64,000 bases of DNA. Origin: JAPHSX01 sp041554195. GTDB taxonomy: Bacteria > Pseudomonadota > Gammaproteobacteria > Thiohalomonadales > Thiohalomonadaceae. Shown here piece by piece: positions 61,072 through 64,000 of the stretch. Each line of letters begins with the position of its first letter. Positions within the stretch are counted from its first letter, which is position 1. The translations under genes and the position numbers were made by a program. The stretch is taken from the NCBI GenBank assembly GCA_041554195.1, contig JBFFMJ010000001.1, forward strand, positions 1 to 64,000, given 5' to 3'. The notes beneath the pieces are model-generated. The model did not search any database. It was not told the DNA's origin and saw only the letters and a list, made by a program, of their open reading frames with translations.

Positions 61072-62586
61072 TCAATCGTTGTTGTGCATCTCGATCACGC
61101 TACTCTCACGCTTATCGCGATCGGACTTGGCACCATCACTACGGTTGTCTTCGAGTTTCTGCAGATAGGCAGCATCCACATCACCGGTAACATACTCACC
61201 GTTAAATACTGAGGTATCAAAACGCGTCACCTTTTTACTCTTTTTGTAGAGTACCGCCTCGATGAGGTCATCCAGATCCTGATAGAACAAATGGTCGGCA
61301 CCAATCGCCTCAGCGATCTCTTTATCGTCACGGTCATGGCCAATCAACTCGGCCTTGCTCGGCATATCGATTCCATAGACATTGGGATAACGTACCGGCG
61401 GCGCGGCCGAGGCGAAATAGACCTTGCTGGCCCCCGCGTCGCGAGCCATTTGAATGATCTGCTGCGAGGTGGTGCCGCGCACAATCGAATCATCCACCAG
61501 CAGTACATTCTTGCCGCGGAACTCCAGCTCAATCGGATTGAGCTTCTGGCGCACCGACTTTTTGCGTTGCTGCTGCCCGGGCATGATAAAGGTACGACCG
61601 ATATAACGATTTTTAATGAACCCTTCGCGATAGAGGATGTTCAGCTCATTGGCCAGCTGCATTGCCGAGGTACGGCTGGTATCGGGGATCGGGATCACCA
61701 CATCGATATCGTGTTCGGGGAAGACCTTTTCGATCTTCTTTGCCAACGTCTCACCCATACGCAGGCGTGCCTTATAGACAGAAATACCATCGATTATGGA
61801 ATCGGGACGGGCAAAGTAGACATACTCAAAAATACAGGGCGAGTGCAGCGTATTCTCGGCACACTGGCGCGAGTAGAAGTTACCCGCCATGTCGATAAAG
61901 ACCGCCTCGCCCGGCTCTACGTCACGCACCCGTTCAAAGCCGAGGGCATCGATAGCCACACTCTCCGAGGCGACCATATACTCATCACCCTGTTCGGTGC
62001 TGCGCTTGCCGATCATCAGCGGGCGAATACCATTTGGGTCACGAAAGGCGACGATGCCGTAACCGATGATCAGCGAAACCACGGCGTAACCGCCCTTAAT
62101 ACGTTGGTGCACACGTGAGACCGCCTCGAAGACATCATTTTCATCAACGCGGTATTTACCCTGTCGCTGTAGCTCGTGGGCAAAGACGTTGAGCAGCACC
62201 TCGGAGTCAGAGCTGGTATTGATGTGGCGCAGGTCTTCGCGAAACAGGTCCTCCATCAAGGTCTCGGCATTAGTGAGGTTACCGTTGTGCGCCAACGCAA
62301 TGCCGTAGGGAGAGTTGACGTAAAAGGGCTGTGCCTCGGCAGAGGAGGAACAACCGGCAGTGGGATAGCGCACATGACCAATGCCCATGTTGCCCTGCAG
62401 GCGTCGCATGTGGCTGGTGCGAAAAACATCACTCACCAGCCCGTTGTCCTTGCGCAGGAAGAGACGATTGTCGTCGCAGGTCATGATCCCGGCAGCATCC
62501 TGGCCACGGTGTTGCAACACGGTCAGGCCATCATAGATCGCCTGATTGACTGGGCCCTTGCCCACGATACCGATAATGCCGCACAT
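61072..62586 (-). CDS. purF: Amidophosphoribosyltransferase
   Basis: First committed purine step: transfers amide nitrogen of glutamine to PRPP. The 504-residue protein starts MCGIIGIVGKGPVNQAIYDG, with Cys2 as N-terminal nucleophile after methionine removal. The glutaminase block TVLQHRGQDAAGIMT and ALAHNGNLTNA follow. The phosphoribosyl domain has VVIPIPDTSRTSAMQLA and the PRPP loop VLLVDDSIVRGTTS. It follows cvpA, as in E. coli. Confidence 0.97.
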   Translation of the reverse strand: MCGIIGIVGKGPVNQAIYDGLTVLQHRGQDAAGIMTCDDNRLFLRKDNGLVSDVFRTSHMRRLQGNMGIGHVRYPTAGCSSSAEAQPFYVNSPYGIALAHNGNLTNAETLMEDLFREDLRHINTSSDSEVLLNVFAHELQRQGKYRVDENDVFEAVSRVHQRIKGGYAVVSLIIGYGIVAFRDPNGIRPLMIGKRSTEQGDEYMVASESVAIDALGFERVRDVEPGEAVFIDMAGNFYSRQCAENTLHSPCIFEYVYFARPDSIIDGISVYKARLRMGETLAKKIEKVFPEHDIDVVIPIPDTSRTSAMQLANELNILYREGFIKNRYIGRTFIMPGQQQRKKSVRQKLNPIELEFRGKNVLLVDDSIVRGTTSQQIIQMARDAGASKVYFASAAPPVRYPNVYGIDMPSKAELIGHDRDDKEIAEAIGADHLFYQDLDDLIEAVLYKKSKKVTRFDTSVFNGEYVTGDVDAAYLQKLEDNRSDGAKSDRDKRESSVIEMHNND

Positions 62587-62627
62587 GTTGTCAGTTACCT
62601 CGTGTTAATCAGGCCGGAAATGACCGA

Positions 62628-63116
62628 CTAATAGTGAATATTCTTCGCGTAATCGGCGGGGAGAAACTGGCGTAGCCAGATCGCCATATCCTGAAAGTAG
62701 TGCATAAACTGTGACTCGTGCCACCAGGGATCCTGTGGTAGCGCAGTCAAACCAGCCACCAGAACCAACAATGCTACCACCATACAGCCGCGTGCCACGC
62801 CAAAGAATATGCCGACCATGCGGTCGGTGCCGGAGAGGCCGGTCTTCTTAATCACCTGCACCGCCAAGTAATTAATGAAGCCGGCAAGAAACAGGGTAGC
62901 AATAAAGAGGATGACAAAGGCGGCTACCTGCCGTATTGAGGGCACCTGAATGTGGGGTTCGAGTAAAACATCCAAATTATCAACAAATTCCATTGCTACG
63001 ATAAATGCGATGATCCAACCGGCCAGTGACAGCGCCTCTTTGGTGAAGCCGCGCCAAATGCTAATCAGTACGGAGAGGCCAATTATGGTGAGTATGGCGT
63101 AGTCGATCCAGATCAT
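62628..63116 (-). CDS. cvpA: CvpA family membrane protein
   Basis: Inner-membrane protein of 162 residues, historically linked to colicin V production and purF regulation, more recently to envelope stress. It starts MIWIDYAILTIIGLSVLISIWRG with four predicted helices (about 3-22, 28-45, 62-85, 100-120). GFTKEALSLAGWIIAFIVA is the family block, followed by LSGTDRMVGIFFGVARGCMVV. It sits between dedD and purF in conserved order. Confidence 0.92.
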   Translation of the reverse strand: MIWIDYAILTIIGLSVLISIWRGFTKEALSLAGWIIAFIVAMEFVDNLDVLLEPHIQVPSIRQVAAFVILFIATLFLAGFINYLAVQVIKKTGLSGTDRMVGIFFGVARGCMVVALLVLVAGLTALPQDPWWHESQFMHYFQDMAIWLRQFLPADYAKNIHY

Positions 63117-63210
63117 ATCTTCGCTGTTGGCCCTGTGGCGGCCAGCTGGCCTGTGGCGAGAAAGGAGCGGATCTTACCAGAGCCCGGGCAGCGGACAAAG
63201 CCGAGTTTCA

Positions 63211-63792
63211 TCAGGGATGCCCCATAATAATACCTTTGAGTTTGAGCTTCTGTTTCAGCCGCTGCAGATGCTTCTCAGCAGTCTCTCGTTTGAGCTCAGG
63301 CCCGACCCGCACCCGGTATGAGGTCTTGCCTTTGTCACGATACTTCTCGACAAAGGCGGTAAAGCCGTTCTTGCGTAATTTATCGCGCAGGGCCAGGGCA
63401 TTAGCCGACTGGCTGAAACTACCCACCTGCACAATCCAGGCAACCGGGCCCCCCTTGGCAGCAGGTTTTGCTGCCTCAGTGATGGCGGGCTTGGGTTGTG
63501 CTGTGGCGGGCTGGCTCGGTGCTGTCGGCTTGCTCTCTGCCGGTTTGCTGGCGGCAACGACAGCAGGCTCGACCTTGTCGATAACACGGGGCCGATCGGC
63601 AGGGATCGGTTCAATCGGCTGAAGCGGGATCTCCAGCGGTTCAAAGTCGAAATCGGGTTGCGTGGGGATGTTACTGCCGTAACGGGGCATCGAGGAGTTG
63701 TTGCCGCCATCCAGCAACATCGGGATAAAGATCACCGCCAGCGAGACCAGTACCACGGCACCGACTAATCGCTGCTTAACCTGTTCGTTCAA
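63211..63792 (-). CDS. dedD: DedD-like SPOR-domain cell division protein
   Basis: Septal protein of about 193 residues. The start is taken as TTG 63792 (LNEQVKQRLVGAVVLVSLAV), preceded by GAGGTG. This matches the usual DEQLKQRLVGA N-terminus; an in-frame TTG at 63834 would add 14 residues overlapping nothing conserved. One TM helix (about 9-27) is followed by a proline/alanine/lysine linker rich in low-complexity repeats. The C-terminal SPOR domain (about 115-190) has VAWIVQVGSFSQSANALALRD and KTSYRVRVGPELKRETAE, which bind denuded septal peptidoglycan. The folC-dedD-cvpA-purF order is classical. Confidence 0.92.
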   Translation of the reverse strand: MNEQVKQRLVGAVVLVSLAVIFIPMLLDGGNNSSMPRYGSNIPTQPDFDFEPLEIPLQPIEPIPADRPRVIDKVEPAVVAASKPAESKPTAPSQPATAQPKPAITEAAKPAAKGGPVAWIVQVGSFSQSANALALRDKLRKNGFTAFVEKYRDKGKTSYRVRVGPELKRETAEKHLQRLKQKLKLKGIIMGHP

Positions 63793-63837
63793 CGAAACAC
63801 CTCGAATTGATTGGGAGAGACCCTGTGTTACCAACCA

Positions 63838-64000
63838 TTATACGGTCTGTGGCATTGCCTCGGCTACCGTGTAAAACGAGCCGAAGATCACAATACGATC
63901 ATCGGGCTCAGCACTGGCCCGAGCGGCGGCAAGCGCCGCCGTCACCGTGGCATAGCAGGCCTTGGTCCCTACCCCAGTTTCCGCCAGAGCCTGTGATAAT
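63838..64000 (-). CDS. folC: Dihydrofolate/folylpolyglutamate synthase FolC, C-terminal part
   Basis: Only the last 53 residues are in the window; the rest lies beyond the right edge. The frame contains ALAAARASAEPDDRIVIFGS, then FYTVAEAMPQTV, and stops at TAA 63838. DRIVIFGSFYTV is the conserved FolC C-terminal strand-loop. It precedes dedD, the expected neighbour, which supports the call. Confidence 0.85.
   Translation of the reverse strand, partial: LSQALAETGVGTKACYATVTAALAAARASAEPDDRIVIFGSFYTVAEAMPQTV

Overview
The window is a gene-dense housekeeping segment of a free-living type gammaproteobacterial chromosome. It carries rpoS-nlpD-pcm-surE, lpxD-fabZ-lpxA, bamA-skp, rpsB-tsf-pyrH-frr-uppS-cdsA-dxr-rseP and purF-cvpA-dedD-folC blocks in a recognisably gammaproteobacterial but non-enteric order. 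No phage, CRISPR array, insertion sequence, rRNA or tRNA gene was seen. Coding density is high, many starts overlap the preceding stop by 1-29 bases, and the only gene-free stretch over 300 bases (52226-52825) contains decayed gene fragments.

Layout. 1-3184 (minus): rpoS (cut by the left edge), nlpD, a YqaA-type membrane protein, pcm and surE. 3358-3900 (plus): smrA. 4001-16384 (minus): truD-ispF-ispD-ftsB-eno-kdsA-pyrG-tilS-accA-dnaE. 16651-17889 (plus): an orphan APC-like membrane protein. 18051-20276 (minus): rnhB and a membrane adenylate cyclase. 20451-23654 (plus): an oxidoreductase and an aminotransferase directly coupled to lpxB. The pair matches the GnnA/GnnB pathway for the 3-amino lipid A precursor UDP-GlcNAc3N. 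Convergent to it, 23719-36081 (minus) runs from lpxA back to rpsB: envelope biogenesis (lpxA, fabZ, lpxD, skp, bamA, rseP, cdsA, uppS), isoprenoid synthesis (dxr) and translation genes (frr, pyrH, tsf, rpsB). The rpsB promoter and a structured S2-type leader are visible. 36351-39774 (plus): map and glnD. 40524-47832 (plus): a diaminopimelate/lysine cluster (dapC, dapD, yffB-like, dapE) interrupted by a small coiled-coil protein and a PAS-GGDEF-EAL protein. 48009-55336: a lipoprotein esterase, tsaB, an outer-membrane barrel, a DinG/YoaA helicase, a graveyard of fragments and hrpB. 55421-55858 (plus): a host-attachment-family protein. 55916-60911 (minus): a six-gene run headed by metZ. 61072-64000 (minus): purF, cvpA, dedD and the 3' end of folC.

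The two most notable observations are regulatory and biosynthetic. First, upstream of metZ there is a near-perfect promoter, then a sequence matching the compact SAM-II riboswitch core, then a terminator-like hairpin with a seven-U tail. This suggests SAM-controlled expression of metZ and possibly of the five genes behind it, one of which is a SAM-dependent methyltransferase. Second, gnnA-gnnB-lpxB next to lpxA implies lipid A with an amide-linked acyl chain at position 3. I did not find a clearly undescribed multi-gene system. The least explained items are the coiled-coil/winged-helix protein at 42693, the cyclase, the barrel protein at 49390 and the metZ-led run of exported, ferritin-like and kinase genes. 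Motif and family calls come from reading the translations without any database search.
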